Position numbers and translations under genes: made by a program | Notes under the pieces: generated by a model | What the model saw: only the letters and a program-made list of their open reading frames with translations | The model's database searches: none | What the model was told of the DNA's origin: nothing | NCBI GenBank assembly: GCA_949372955.1 | Contig: CASIAX010000021.1 | Location: forward strand, 1 to 64,000 | Length of the DNA stretch: 64,000 nt | Reading direction: 5' to 3' | Source: SGZJ01 sp949372955 | GTDB lineage: Bacteria; Bacteroidota; Bacteroidia; Flavobacteriales; Flavobacteriaceae | Shown here: piece by piece, positions 26,200 to 35,594 of the stretch | Position numbering within the stretch: position 1 is the first letter of the stretch | How the letters are laid out: every line of letters begins with the position of its first letter

Positions 26200-26390
26200 A
26201 AAATAATTTAAAGTTATATCGAACAAAGTCTGGATATACACAAGAAGATATTTCAAAAAAAATAGGTGTTTCTAGACAAACAATAAACTCCATTGAAAAT
26301 AACAGATTTCATCCCTCAATACTATTGTGTTTGAAACTTTCAAAAGAATTGGATTGTCGAGTAGATGATTTATTTTTTCTTGAAAGATGA
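26196..26390 (+). CDS. Small XRE-family transcriptional regulator
   Basis: A 64-residue protein that is almost entirely a helix-turn-helix domain. The helices TQEDISKKIGV and SRQTINSIENNR (residues 15-36) give the classical recognition motif, followed by PSILLCLKLSKELDCRVDDLF, which is very typical of compact XRE repressors. Its ATG overlaps the membrane-protein stop codon (ATGA), indicating coupled translation. It probably binds the palindromes at 25674-25718 and controls its own operon; this is inference from architecture. Confidence 0.88.
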   Translation: MKNNLKLYRTKSGYTQEDISKKIGVSRQTINSIENNRFHPSILLCLKLSKELDCRVDDLFFLER

Positions 26391-26459
26391 TTTTAGAAAA
26401 GTTTAATTGTTAAGAATAACCACCCCATAGAATTAATCCATTTCCGTTGAGTGATATAA

Positions 26460-27182
26460 CTATTTTAATTGAATACAGCCAATTTTATTCAATAATCTTA
26501 TAATTAAATAGGTAATATCTACCTCATGCCATTTAACACCAAAATTAGCATTGCTTGCATTTTTGTGATGGTTGTTATGATATCCTTCTCCCATCATTAA
26601 AAAATCAAAATGAAAAAGATTTTTACTGGTGTTTTTCATTGTATAATTAACATAACCATAGATATGACCAAACCAGTTAATAATAACACCATGTATAGGG
26701 GCCATTAACAAGATTACAGGCAATAGTAACCATTGCCACCAGCTATTCACAAATACAATAAAGAATATTATATAAACAGCAATCCAAAGCAATCTAGAAA
26801 ACCGAGAACTTGCAAACTGATCAAAGCCTTTCCATTGTGGAACATTTTTCACAAAACGCTGATCAATAGGTATTCGCTGTAGATTAATATCTTGATAGAT
26901 TGTTTTTGTTTTCCACATCATTGCAAATAAATTTGAATCATGGGAAGGAGAGTGGGGATCTTTTTCAGTATCTGTATATGCATGATGCATTCTGTGCATA
27001 ATGCCGTAACCATAAGCACTTAAATAACTAGAACCTTGAAAAACCCAAGTTAAAACAAACGTAATACGTTCCATTGTTTTAGACATGGTAAATACCTGAT
27101 GTGCGGCATAACGATGTAAAAAGAAAGATTGAAAAAATAACCCACCATACCAGAGTGCTAGAACAAAAATAAGAATCACCAT
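26460..27182 (-). CDS. Acyl-CoA (delta-9 type) fatty acid desaturase
   Basis: A 240-residue integral membrane di-iron enzyme that introduces a double bond into saturated acyl chains. All three His boxes are present: HRYAAH (residues 23-28), HRMHH (about 63-67, in the YGIMHRMHHAYTDTEKDPHSP stretch) and HNNHH near the C-terminus (MGEGYHNNHHKNASNA). Hydrophobic segments lie at residues 2-20, 37-55 and around 130-165. It follows the Crp/Fnr gene on the same strand but has its own consensus promoter. The start is fixed because the next Met lies after the first His box. Expected effect: membrane fluidity, for example in cold. Confidence 0.92.
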   Translation of the reverse strand: MVILIFVLALWYGGLFFQSFFLHRYAAHQVFTMSKTMERITFVLTWVFQGSSYLSAYGYGIMHRMHHAYTDTEKDPHSPSHDSNLFAMMWKTKTIYQDINLQRIPIDQRFVKNVPQWKGFDQFASSRFSRLLWIAVYIIFFIVFVNSWWQWLLLPVILLMAPIHGVIINWFGHIYGYVNYTMKNTSKNLFHFDFLMMGEGYHNNHHKNASNANFGVKWHEVDITYLIIRLLNKIGCIQLK

Positions 27183-27194
27183 GTTTTTTTTTTA

Positions 27195-27225
27195 CAAAGC
27201 TACTATGATCTTGAAAGCCAAACAA
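27195..27225 (-). promoter_or_regulatory. Consensus promoter of the desaturase gene
   Basis: On the minus strand TTG (27225-27223) is followed after exactly 20 bases by TAGCTTTG (27202-27195), a full -33/-7 match. The box ends only 12 bases before the ATG, so the 5' leader would be very short and is mostly an A-tract. Confidence 0.7.
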
Positions 27226-27251
27226 TGAACCCAAATCAATAAAAACAGGAA

Positions 27252-27821
27252 TTATAAACGTTTTCTAATTCTGCTTAACGCTTGTGCTGTAACACCAATA
27301 TATGAACTAATATATTTTAAAGGAATTTTTTTTAAAAGTTCTGGACGTTCTTTAAATAATTTAAGATATCGTTCTTCTGCACTGAGGTTTAAGAGGTTTT
27401 GTTCTCGTTTAGATTTTATTAAAAAAAGACGTTCTGCGGTTAATCTACCGATAAGATTTCCAATCTGCGTATGTTTATAAACCAACTGCAAATCTTCATA
27501 TGTAATACTTAGAATGGTAGTTTCTGTAAGAGCTTGTAGCTGATAAGCAGAAGGAGTTTGTGTTAAGAAAGAATCATAAGCACTCACAAACTGATTTTTA
27601 AAACTAAAACCAAAAGTTATTTCTTTTTCTGGATTTTCTTTCGGAATAAATAAGCGTACAACTCCAGATTCTATAAATGATATAAAATTTTCTATTTTTG
27701 AAGCTTTTAAAAAAACAGCTTTCTTTAGAATTACACGTCGTTGTAATTTGGACATAAAAAACAACCAATCTAATTCAGAAATAGAAGCTACTTGATCTAA
27801 ATATGATTTTATTTGTTCCAA
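27252..27821 (-). CDS. Crp/Fnr-family transcriptional regulator
   Basis: A cyclic-nucleotide-binding-like sensor domain (KAVFLKASKIENFISFIESGVVRLF, EKEITFGFSFKNQF) followed by a C-terminal winged HTH (KYISSYIGVTAQALSRIRKRL). The open frame extends to an ATG at 27896, but the extra 25 residues (MCLILSITFKYDS and on) do not look like the family; the TTG at 27821 gives the expected E-Q-I-K-S-Y-L start and a 189-residue length, so I prefer it with moderate certainty. The Fnr Cys cluster is absent. It lies 69 bases ahead of the desaturase, which it may regulate. Confidence 0.82.
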   Translation of the reverse strand: MEQIKSYLDQVASISELDWLFFMSKLQRRVILKKAVFLKASKIENFISFIESGVVRLFIPKENPEKEITFGFSFKNQFVSAYDSFLTQTPSAYQLQALTETTILSITYEDLQLVYKHTQIGNLIGRLTAERLFLIKSKREQNLLNLSAEERYLKLFKERPELLKKIPLKYISSYIGVTAQALSRIRKRL

Positions 27822-27929
27822 AAATTTTATTAAAAAATTAATAGTTTGTAAATATAATGAATCATATTTGAAAGTTATACTAAGTATTAAACACAATTAA
27901 AAGAAGAAAAAAGAGATGAACTCAATAGA

Positions 27930-27956
27930 TTAAACCACTAAATTGGAGTAGTTTAA
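27930..27956 (-). terminator. Hairpin at the end of the DUF5686-like gene
   Basis: TTAAACCAC (27930-27938) pairs with GTAGTTTAA (27948-27956) with one wobble, loop 9 bases, overlapping the stop codon of the gene at 27953. The T-tract comes about 13 bases later, so terminator function is uncertain. Confidence 0.35.
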
Positions 27957-29392
27957 AATTCTTCCCAGAAATTAGTTGTAAACTCATTAAGAAATTCAGG
28001 TAGAACCTTGTTTTCTTCTATAATTTTCTGGAACTCTTCATCATTCATTTTTGTAGATTCAAATACTTGTATTTCAGTTTTATATTCTTGATTAATGGCC
28101 ATATCCATTTTAAATGAAATTTCATTTTGCTTACGACGACCTTTGACATTTTTATTTTTCTCTATAAGTCTTATTGGTCTATCAATTGAAAAAGATTGAT
28201 TTGAGGTAGTCTGAGCATAGGATAAATTATATTTTTTGTTATCAAATTTTGATAAAAGGAATTTTCCTTCTCTATGGTATTGATTGTAAGAAACACCTAG
28301 TAATTTAAATTTAAACAATGGTTTAATATTTTTAAAATCTAATCTTATTACTGCAAAATCATCTGAATTGATATACAAGGTCCCCTTATACTTAGCACTT
28401 CCTTTGGGAGTACATTCAATTATATAAACCAAGTCGTCACCAACGAAATTAAGTTCAGGTTCAGAAAAACTATATTTTTTAGGTTTTAATATAAAGTCAA
28501 AGTTTGAATCTTCATTATAAAAAAGCTTTGAGTAAATATTATTAATGGTGTTTTTTTGATTTCCAGCAAAATTCTTTTTTCGTTCTAAGTCTTCTTTATT
28601 TTTTTTGCTTATAAAGTCAGTTGATGTACTGTCCATTTCATGTAATCCATCAATTGTCATGTCCGCACCAAAGAGTCTAGATTTAATTTTAAAATAAGAA
28701 TCCGATTTAATATTTTCTTTTAAATACAATTCAAGCCTATCATTTAGAGATTCTAATATTTCATCATCCTTACTATATGTTTCTCTAGCTTTAATTAAAT
28801 TAATTTTTTGATTGTCTTCATCTGTATTTCCAAATTGATAACATAAAGTTTCTAATACAGAATTGTTTTCTTTGGAAAGATTATTTAAAATACTATCTAA
28901 CAAAGAACTATTTATTTCATTAATTGATGATTTAAATTTGCTGGTGTTAAACCTTTTTGTTTTTGAAGTTGAACTTTTTCTTAAAAAAACTTTATTTTGA
29001 GTAATCCCCTTTTCATAGTTTCTTTCTATATTTTTAATCACCTCTTCAATTATTTCTTCAGATGTTAATCTTTTACTAGTGAGAATCACATCAGCTAAGA
29101 TCACAGGTTTTGGTAGTAAAAAAATAATACTATCGTTAAATTCATTTAAAGCAAATGAAGCTTTTTGGTAACCAATTGATGAAACAAATAAAGAGTCTTG
29201 ATTACTTACACCTGATTTAATTAATATAAATTCTCCATTTTCATCCGTTATTAATGCCTTATTATTAGAAAAAGATACCGTAGAAAAAGCAATTGGAAAT
29301 AAAGTAAGCGAATCTTGAACTTGAACTTCTAAAGATTGAGCTCTTAAATTAAGGTTTAATAAAATTATTAATGGAAGTATAAGTTTACTCAT
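27953..29392 (-). CDS. Carboxypeptidase-regulatory-like domain protein, DUF5686-like
   Basis: A 479-residue protein with a signal peptide (to about residue 19). Residues 20-105 form a CarboxypepD_reg-like beta-sandwich (LEVQVQDSLTLFPIAFSTV, TDENGEFIL, VSSIGYQ). The rest resembles the surface-protein family found with it: SEEIIEEVIKNIERNYEKG, the FILKPKKYSFSEPELNFVGDDLVYII core, GTLYINSDDFAVIRLDF and GVSYNQYHREGKFLLSKF. It is likely on the outer membrane or in the periplasm; its molecular role is unknown. It is divergent from the SulP gene across 259 bases. Confidence 0.78.
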   Translation of the reverse strand: MSKLILPLIILLNLNLRAQSLEVQVQDSLTLFPIAFSTVSFSNNKALITDENGEFILIKSGVSNQDSLFVSSIGYQKASFALNEFNDSIIFLLPKPVILADVILTSKRLTSEEIIEEVIKNIERNYEKGITQNKVFLRKSSTSKTKRFNTSKFKSSINEINSSLLDSILNNLSKENNSVLETLCYQFGNTDEDNQKINLIKARETYSKDDEILESLNDRLELYLKENIKSDSYFKIKSRLFGADMTIDGLHEMDSTSTDFISKKNKEDLERKKNFAGNQKNTINNIYSKLFYNEDSNFDFILKPKKYSFSEPELNFVGDDLVYIIECTPKGSAKYKGTLYINSDDFAVIRLDFKNIKPLFKFKLLGVSYNQYHREGKFLLSKFDNKKYNLSYAQTTSNQSFSIDRPIRLIEKNKNVKGRRKQNEISFKMDMAINQEYKTEIQVFESTKMNDEEFQKIIEENKVLPEFLNEFTTNFWEEF

Positions 29393-29426
29393 CAGTTTTT
29401 TAGATTCTACATATCAATTAATATGC

Positions 29427-29434
29427 CAAATATA
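29427..29434 (-). promoter_or_regulatory. Candidate -7 box for the DUF5686-like gene
   Basis: The minus strand reads TATATTTG, 34 bases before the ATG. No upstream TTG at the usual spacing. Confidence 0.42.
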
Positions 29435-29615
29435 CATACAGTTTTTAAAAACTTCTCTTAAATAAGTTTATATGATAAGTGAACTACATCAACTAATTTG
29501 ACAAAAAAAAAGATGTTTTATTAATGAAAAATCAATAAACACATTAAATAAATTAGAATAAAGTAAAACCGTAATAAGTTTGACTTTTTCAAAGTACATA
29601 GTACCAGGAATAAGT

Positions 29616-29623
29616 TAGATTTG
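29616..29623 (+). promoter_or_regulatory. Candidate -7 box for the SulP transporter
   Basis: TAGATTTG on the plus strand, followed by a C as is common in strong flavobacterial promoters, 28 bases before the chosen TTG start. No matching TTG upstream. Confidence 0.42.
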
Positions 29624-29651
29624 CGGCTTTAAAAAAACAAAAAAAATACTC

Positions 29652-31265
29652 TTGAAAACATTGCTCAAAAATTTTAGTCAAAACCCAAAAAATGATATTC
29701 TTTCCGGCTTAACAGTTGCTCTGGCATTAGTGCCCGAAGCAGTTGCTTTTGCATTTATAGCTGGTATTGATCCTCTTGTAGGGCTTTATGGAGCCTTTAT
29801 TATGGGTATAATAACTTCTATCTTCGGAGGTAGGCCAGGTATGATTTCTGGTGCTACAGGTGCAATGGCAGTTGTTATGATTCACATGATTCAAAAAGGA
29901 AATGAAGTAGGAGGTTCTCTTGTTGCTCCAGTTGAAAATTTAGGTTTACATTGGCTTTTTATCACACTTCTAATTGTAGGTGTAATACAAGCATCCGCTG
30001 GGGTTTTTAAACTTGGGAAATTTGTTAGACTAATACCACATTCAGTTATGATGGGATTTGTCAACGGTTTAGCAATTGTGATTTTCTTGTCTCAATTAAG
30101 TTTATTTAAAAAAACTACAGTCGATGGCACTAGCTGGATAACTGGTACAGAATTATATACTATGCTTGCTTTAGTTGGAGCAACAATGCTAATTATGTAT
30201 TACCTTCCTAAACTAACAACTAAAGTTCCTGCGGCTCTTGTCGCAATAGTAACTGTGGCGTTAATTACTATAATTGGAAATCTTGAAGTTTCCACAGTTG
30301 GATCATTTATTCTTGATGGTGGCGGTGAAGGAATTAGCGGAGGATTACCAGTTTTCCAAGGACAGATATTTGAATTATTATACACACTTGAAGGTCACTG
30401 GAACCTGATTTTATCTACAGCCTTTTTATTAGCTGCAGTAGGACTGATCGAATCTTTAATGACTCTTAACCTAGTAGATGAAGTAACTCAAACTCGTGGA
30501 AGCGGAAATAGAGAATGTTTGGCTCAAGGAGGTGCCAATTTTTTAAATGGCCTTTTTGGAGGAATGGGTGGTTGCGCTATGATAGGTCAATCAATTATAA
30601 ATGTAAATTCTGGAGGTAGAGGTCGTTTATCTGGGATAGTAGCTGCAGTTTCTTTATTAGTTTTTATTCTTTTTGGCTCAGGTGTAATCGAACAAATACC
30701 AATAGCGGCGCTAGTTGGAGTAATGTTTATGGTAGTTATTGGGACATTTGCGTGGAGTAGCTTAAGAATCTTACATAAGATCCCTAAATCAGATGCCTTT
30801 GTTCTAATTACTGTTTCAGCAATTACAGTTTGGCAAGATTTGGCAATAGCAGTAATTGTTGGAGTAATTATTTCTGCACTAGTATTTGCATGGAAAAATG
30901 CAACTATGATTAGGGCTAGAAAACGTGTAAAAAAAGACGGGACGAAGGTTTATGAAATTTGGGGACCATTATTTTTTGGATCGATTCAAAACTTCAATTC
31001 TAAATTTGATTTTAAAAAAGACCCTAAAAAAATAGAAATTGACTTTATAGAATCTAGAGTTAGCGACCACTCAGGTATTGAATCTTTAGAAAGCTTAATT
31101 CAAAAATATAGCAACTTAAATAAAAAAGTAATTCTAACCCACCTAAGCCCTGAATGTAAAATGTTACTCCTTAAAGCTAATCCAGCATTTAAAAATAATA
31201 TTGAAGATTCTGTAGATGATCCTAGATATTACGTTGTTACCGACTTAATTGACCGTGAAATTTAA
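29652..31265 (+). CDS. SulP-family inorganic anion transporter
   Basis: A 537-residue inner-membrane transporter with about 12 hydrophobic segments and a C-terminal STAS domain (about 430-530, GPLFFGSIQNFNSKF and DHSGIESLESLIQKY). The SulP signature is at the N-terminus: SGLTVALALVPEAVAFAFIA, and GGRPGMISGATGAMAVV follows. The start appears to be a TTG (29652), giving MKTLLKNF; there is no ATG upstream in frame. Members carry sulfate, bicarbonate or other anions; in marine bacteria several are bicarbonate transporters, so the substrate here is open. Confidence 0.92.
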   Translation: MKTLLKNFSQNPKNDILSGLTVALALVPEAVAFAFIAGIDPLVGLYGAFIMGIITSIFGGRPGMISGATGAMAVVMIHMIQKGNEVGGSLVAPVENLGLHWLFITLLIVGVIQASAGVFKLGKFVRLIPHSVMMGFVNGLAIVIFLSQLSLFKKTTVDGTSWITGTELYTMLALVGATMLIMYYLPKLTTKVPAALVAIVTVALITIIGNLEVSTVGSFILDGGGEGISGGLPVFQGQIFELLYTLEGHWNLILSTAFLLAAVGLIESLMTLNLVDEVTQTRGSGNRECLAQGGANFLNGLFGGMGGCAMIGQSIINVNSGGRGRLSGIVAAVSLLVFILFGSGVIEQIPIAALVGVMFMVVIGTFAWSSLRILHKIPKSDAFVLITVSAITVWQDLAIAVIVGVIISALVFAWKNATMIRARKRVKKDGTKVYEIWGPLFFGSIQNFNSKFDFKKDPKKIEIDFIESRVSDHSGIESLESLIQKYSNLNKKVILTHLSPECKMLLLKANPAFKNNIEDSVDDPRYYVVTDLIDREI

Positions 31266-31339
31266 GAATAACGCAAAATATTTTCAACTCTTAGATATTA
31301 TTTTTTGCTATATTCATTGAAAATTTAAACACTTGTTTT

Positions 31340-32593
31340 ATGCCGTTTACAAATGATGCAATAGTATTTGGAATTTTAATGATATCTCTTGGTTTTGTTT
31401 TTTTTACAGAATCTAAAAAAAGCGGATTTTGGCATAAGTTTTATAAAATTGTCCCTGGGTTACTTATGTGTTATTTTATTCCTGCAATATTTAATTCTTT
31501 AGGAATAATTTCTTCTGAAGAATCTCAAACATATTATATAGCTAGTAGGTATTTATTACCTGCTTCACTTGTATTAATGACGTTGAGCATTGATTTAAAA
31601 GCAATTTATAATCTTGGGTATAAAGCATTAATAATGTTTTTTACTGGAACAATTGGAATAATAGTTGGTGGTCCGCTAGCAATTTTAATATTGTCTTTCT
31701 TTTTTCCTGAATTGTTTAATGGAGTAGGACCGGATGCGATATGGAGAGGGCTTTCTACACTTGCTGGAAGCTGGATCGGTGGTGGTGCTAATCAAGCAGC
31801 AATGTTAGAGATATTTGAATATAACCCACAGAAATATGGAGGCATGGTTTTAGTCGATATTATTGTAGCAAATATTTGGATGGCGATTATATTATTTGGA
31901 ATTGGTAAAAAAGACAGGATAAATAAATGGCTTAACGCAGACACTACTGCTATTGAAGAGTTAAAAGAAAAAGTGATGTTATTTGCCAATAACTCTAAAA
32001 GAAATCCTACCCTAACAGATTATATGGTTTTATTATCTATAGCCTTTGGCACAGTAGGTTTATCTCATTTAGGAGCTGAAATAATTTCAGACTATTTAAT
32101 TGCAAATTTTGAATCTGTTGCAGATAAATCTTCTGGATTATCTTCTTTTGGGTCTAAATTCTTTTGGATGATAAGTATTGCAACCTTCGTTGGAATTGGA
32201 CTATCATTTACTAAGGCTAGAAATTATGAAGGAATTGGTGCAAGTAAAATCGGCAGTGTATTTATCTATATTCTTGTAGCAACAATTGGTATGAAAATGG
32301 ATTTAGGGTCTATTTTAGATGAGCCCAAACTAATGCTAATTGGTGTAGTATGGATGACAATTCACGCCACATTATTAATTATAACTGCAAAAATTATTAA
32401 AGCTCCTTATTTCTTTTTAGCAGTTGGAAGTCAAGCAAATGTTGGAGGTGCGGCCTCTGCCCCTGTAGTAGCAGCTGCTTTTCACCCATCACTAGCAACA
32501 GTTGGAGTTCTTCTTGCTGTTTTTGGATATGTTGTTGGTACATACGGAGCAATGATATGTACTTATTTAATGGAATATACTTCAAATCTATAA
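31340..32593 (+). CDS. DUF819 family membrane protein
   Basis: The protein has 417 residues and about ten membrane segments. DUF819 features: KIVPGLLMCYFIPAIFNSLGII near the N-terminus, the glycine-rich TLAGSWIGGGANQAAMLEIF in the middle, and VGSQANVGGAASAPVVAAAFHPSLATVGVLLAV near the end, two inverted-repeat-like signatures as in secondary carriers. The transported substrate, if any, is not known. It lies 74 bases after the SulP gene and is directly followed by the hemolysin III gene (TAA then ATG without a gap), so a shared transcript is likely. Confidence 0.87.
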   Translation: MPFTNDAIVFGILMISLGFVFFTESKKSGFWHKFYKIVPGLLMCYFIPAIFNSLGIISSEESQTYYIASRYLLPASLVLMTLSIDLKAIYNLGYKALIMFFTGTIGIIVGGPLAILILSFFFPELFNGVGPDAIWRGLSTLAGSWIGGGANQAAMLEIFEYNPQKYGGMVLVDIIVANIWMAIILFGIGKKDRINKWLNADTTAIEELKEKVMLFANNSKRNPTLTDYMVLLSIAFGTVGLSHLGAEIISDYLIANFESVADKSSGLSSFGSKFFWMISIATFVGIGLSFTKARNYEGIGASKIGSVFIYILVATIGMKMDLGSILDEPKLMLIGVVWMTIHATLLIITAKIIKAPYFFLAVGSQANVGGAASAPVVAAAFHPSLATVGVLLAVFGYVVGTYGAMICTYLMEYTSNL

Positions 32594-33217
32594 ATGGAAG
32601 AGACTAAAGAAGAAGAGTTTTGGAATACTCTTACTCATTTTATAGGCCTGGTGCTTAGTTTAATAGGACTGCCTGTTTTAATAATTTATAATCAAAATCT
32701 TACAGATTTTAGCCTTGGAAGTATTCTGTTTTTTGAGTTTGGTATGATATGTCTTTATGCAGCTTCAACGCTGTATCATTATACAACTAACATAAAACTA
32801 AAACGTAAATTTAGGATTTTTGATCACGTTAGTATATTCTATTTAATAGCAGGTTCTTACGCTCCAATTTGCTTAATCACTTTGGAAGGTGACTCAGGGT
32901 TTAAAATTTTTGCAGGGGTACTGATAATTGCTCTAATAGGAACTATTTTTAAACTTTTCTTTACTGGTAAGTTCGAAAAACTATCCCTTTTACTCTACCT
33001 ATCTATGGGTTGGCTAGTAGTATTGGACTTTAAAAGTATTATTTCTTCTTTGGAAACTAACGCAATAACTTTACTAATTATAAGTGGTCTGTTTTATTCT
33101 TTTGGTATTATTTTTTACAGACTTGAAAAAATGAAATATTCACACGCCATTTGGCATTTATTTGTGTTAGGCGGTAGCGCAACACACTATTTTTTGGTTT
33201 TATTTTATATAATATAG
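32594..33217 (+). CDS. Hemolysin III/PAQR family membrane protein
   Basis: A 207-residue, seven-helix protein. Family marks: EEEFWNTLTHFIGLVLS at the N-terminus, the AASTLYHYTTN and FDHVSIFYLIAGSYAP motifs with conserved His and Asp, and HAIWHLFVLGGSATHYF in the last helix, the metal-binding HxxxH pattern. PAQR relatives are membrane hydrolases or sensors, and bacterial members are implicated in membrane lipid homeostasis. It starts right after the DUF819 stop and is followed after 13 bases by a TonB receptor. Confidence 0.9.
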   Translation: MEETKEEEFWNTLTHFIGLVLSLIGLPVLIIYNQNLTDFSLGSILFFEFGMICLYAASTLYHYTTNIKLKRKFRIFDHVSIFYLIAGSYAPICLITLEGDSGFKIFAGVLIIALIGTIFKLFFTGKFEKLSLLLYLSMGWLVVLDFKSIISSLETNAITLLIISGLFYSFGIIFYRLEKMKYSHAIWHLFVLGGSATHYFLVLFYII

Positions 33218-33230
33218 TAATTTAAAAAAA

Positions 33231-35594
33231 ATGAAAAAAAAATCTATTAGCGTTTTTTTAATATTATTTATTCTTGTCAGCAATTATTGTTTGTCTCAAG
33301 TATCTGGACAATTATATGGGTATGTTTATGATGAAAAAACTAACGAACCATTAATTGGAGCTACAATCTTACTTGAGGATACAGATTTTGGAACAACTAC
33401 TGACTTTGATGGTAATTTTGAATTTGACAATGTCCAACCAAAAACATATAATATACTTGTATCTTTTATCGGATATAAATCAAAAAAACTATTTAACGTA
33501 ATTATAAAAAGTAAAGGAACCCCAGTAGAAAAAATATATTTAAGTCAGTTAAAAGAAACCCTAGAGGAAGTCGTTATAACTCAAAATCCATTTTACAAGT
33601 CTAAAGAAAGTCCTCTTTCTATTCAAACTTTTTCTGCTGTAGAAATACAAAGTTACCCAGGAGGTAATAACGATATTACAAAAGTTGTTCAGAGTATGCC
33701 TGGTATATCACCATCTATTGGAGGATTTAGAAATGATATAATTATTAGGGGGGGGGCACCAAACGAATCTGTATATTATTTGGATGATATTGAGATACCA
33801 AATATTAATCATTTTAGCACACAAGGTAGTTCAGGAGGACCTGTGGGGCTAGTTAATATATCTTTTATAAGCGAAGTTACATTATCAACTTCTTCTTTTG
33901 AATCTGAATACGATAACCCATTAAGTGGAGTATTAAAATTTAAGCAAAGAGAAGGGAATAATAAAGAATTTAGGGGCAACTTTAGACTTGGAGCCAGCGA
34001 AGCTGGAATAACTTTAGAAGGACCATTATTTAAAAATAATTCTAGTGATAGTAAAACTACAATGATATTTTCAGCAAGAAGGAGCTATTTGAAGTTTTTA
34101 TTTAAACTCATTGGTCTAGCAATTAGACCCGACTACTGGGATTACCAGTGGAAAATTAATCACATAATTGACCCGTATAATTCAATATCTGTTTTAGGAA
34201 TTGGATCTATAGATGATTTTTCATCAGAAGCACCAGAGGATTTTAACTCAGAGCAACAAATTCAAATTGATCAGGCTCCTGTTATAGATCAAACTACTAA
34301 TACATGGGGAGTTACATGGAAAAGAAAATTTAAAAATAGTCCAGGTAGCCTGGTTAGTTCAGTTAGCTCTAATAGACTAAATAACCTTATTTCAAGCTAT
34401 ATTGATAATTTAAATGAGCAAGGAGTTATTTTTCAAAATGATTCTCACGAATGGGAGACAAAATTAAAAGTTAAATTGATTAGTTATTATAAAGACTGGA
34501 AAATTAAACTTGGAGCAAATATTCAATTTGCAGATTATTTAAATGACACACAGGATTACATTAATAATATTAATTACTTCACAACAATAAATTTTTATAA
34601 ATACGGAATTTACTCTAATATATCCAAAAGTTTTCTAGATAATAATTTGGACTTTTCTTTTGGATTTCGATTAGACACCGATACGTTTTCAACAGGGTCA
34701 GATTTAATAGATAACTTTTCACCAAGGTTGGGGTTATCTTATGGTCTTTCTGATGATAATAGATGGAAATTAAACATGACATATGGTGAGTATTACAAAA
34801 TGCCTACTTATACCATGCTTGGATTTCAAAATAATAATGGAGAATTTTCAAATAAAGACAGTAAATACACCAAAAGTGTTCATCATGTTATTGGATTAGA
34901 TTACAACAGCTCTAGCTCTTCAAAATTTTCTCTTGAATACTTTGTCAAAAATTATTCGCAATATCCTATTTCGATTTTAGATGGGATTTCAATGGCTAAT
35001 AAAGGTGGAGACTTTGAGGTCTTTGGAAATGAAGATATAGTAACCTCTGGAAAGGGTAAATCCTCAGGGATTGAGTTCCTATTTCAACAAAAATTATCTA
35101 ATAATTTTTATGGAATATTTTCTTATACGAATTTCAAAAGTGAGTTTACTGATATAAATTCAAACTATATCCCTTCAGTTTGGGACAGTAAACATTTAAT
35201 TTCTTTCACAGGGGGTTATAAACTTAAAAAAAACTGGGAAGTTAGTGCTAGATGGAGGTTCTCTGGGAAAACTCCTTATGTTCCCTATGATTTAAGTTCG
35301 AGTGCAGAAACGTATCCTGAATTGATTTTTGATTATTCAAGGCTAGGAGAAGTTAAACTCTCTAACTTTAGTTTGGCAGACATTAGATTTGACAAAAAAT
35401 GGAATTATGAAAAGTATTCATTTAATTTCTATTTAGATATTCAAAATTTCTTAGGTCAAAAAATACCTATTCCTCCAAAATATGGACTGCAAAGGAATGA
35501 ACAATTTGAAGTTATTATACCCAGAAATCTAGTTGAGGTAGGTATTACTAATGGATCAGTAATCCCTTCATTTGGGTTTACTGTTGACTTTTAG
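33231..35594 (+). CDS. TonB-dependent receptor with carboxypeptidase-like N-terminal domain
   Basis: A 787-residue outer-membrane receptor. Signal peptide to about residue 22, then a CarboxypepD_reg-like domain (about 25-115; GYVYDEKTNEPLIGATILL, TTDFDGNFEFDNV, SFIGYKSKK), a plug (about 125-240; VVQSMPGISPSIGGFRNDII, IRGGAPNESVYYLDDIEIP) and a 22-strand-type barrel. The last residues end in VDF, with a terminal Phe. It is only 13 bases after hemolysin III, so it is probably co-transcribed with the two genes before it. No SusD partner is present and the ligand is unknown. Confidence 0.92.
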   Translation: MKKKSISVFLILFILVSNYCLSQVSGQLYGYVYDEKTNEPLIGATILLEDTDFGTTTDFDGNFEFDNVQPKTYNILVSFIGYKSKKLFNVIIKSKGTPVEKIYLSQLKETLEEVVITQNPFYKSKESPLSIQTFSAVEIQSYPGGNNDITKVVQSMPGISPSIGGFRNDIIIRGGAPNESVYYLDDIEIPNINHFSTQGSSGGPVGLVNISFISEVTLSTSSFESEYDNPLSGVLKFKQREGNNKEFRGNFRLGASEAGITLEGPLFKNNSSDSKTTMIFSARRSYLKFLFKLIGLAIRPDYWDYQWKINHIIDPYNSISVLGIGSIDDFSSEAPEDFNSEQQIQIDQAPVIDQTTNTWGVTWKRKFKNSPGSLVSSVSSNRLNNLISSYIDNLNEQGVIFQNDSHEWETKLKVKLISYYKDWKIKLGANIQFADYLNDTQDYINNINYFTTINFYKYGIYSNISKSFLDNNLDFSFGFRLDTDTFSTGSDLIDNFSPRLGLSYGLSDDNRWKLNMTYGEYYKMPTYTMLGFQNNNGEFSNKDSKYTKSVHHVIGLDYNSSSSSKFSLEYFVKNYSQYPISILDGISMANKGGDFEVFGNEDIVTSGKGKSSGIEFLFQQKLSNNFYGIFSYTNFKSEFTDINSNYIPSVWDSKHLISFTGGYKLKKNWEVSARWRFSGKTPYVPYDLSSSAETYPELIFDYSRLGEVKLSNFSLADIRFDKKWNYEKYSFNFYLDIQNFLGQKIPIPPKYGLQRNEQFEVIIPRNLVEVGITNGSVIPSFGFTVDF

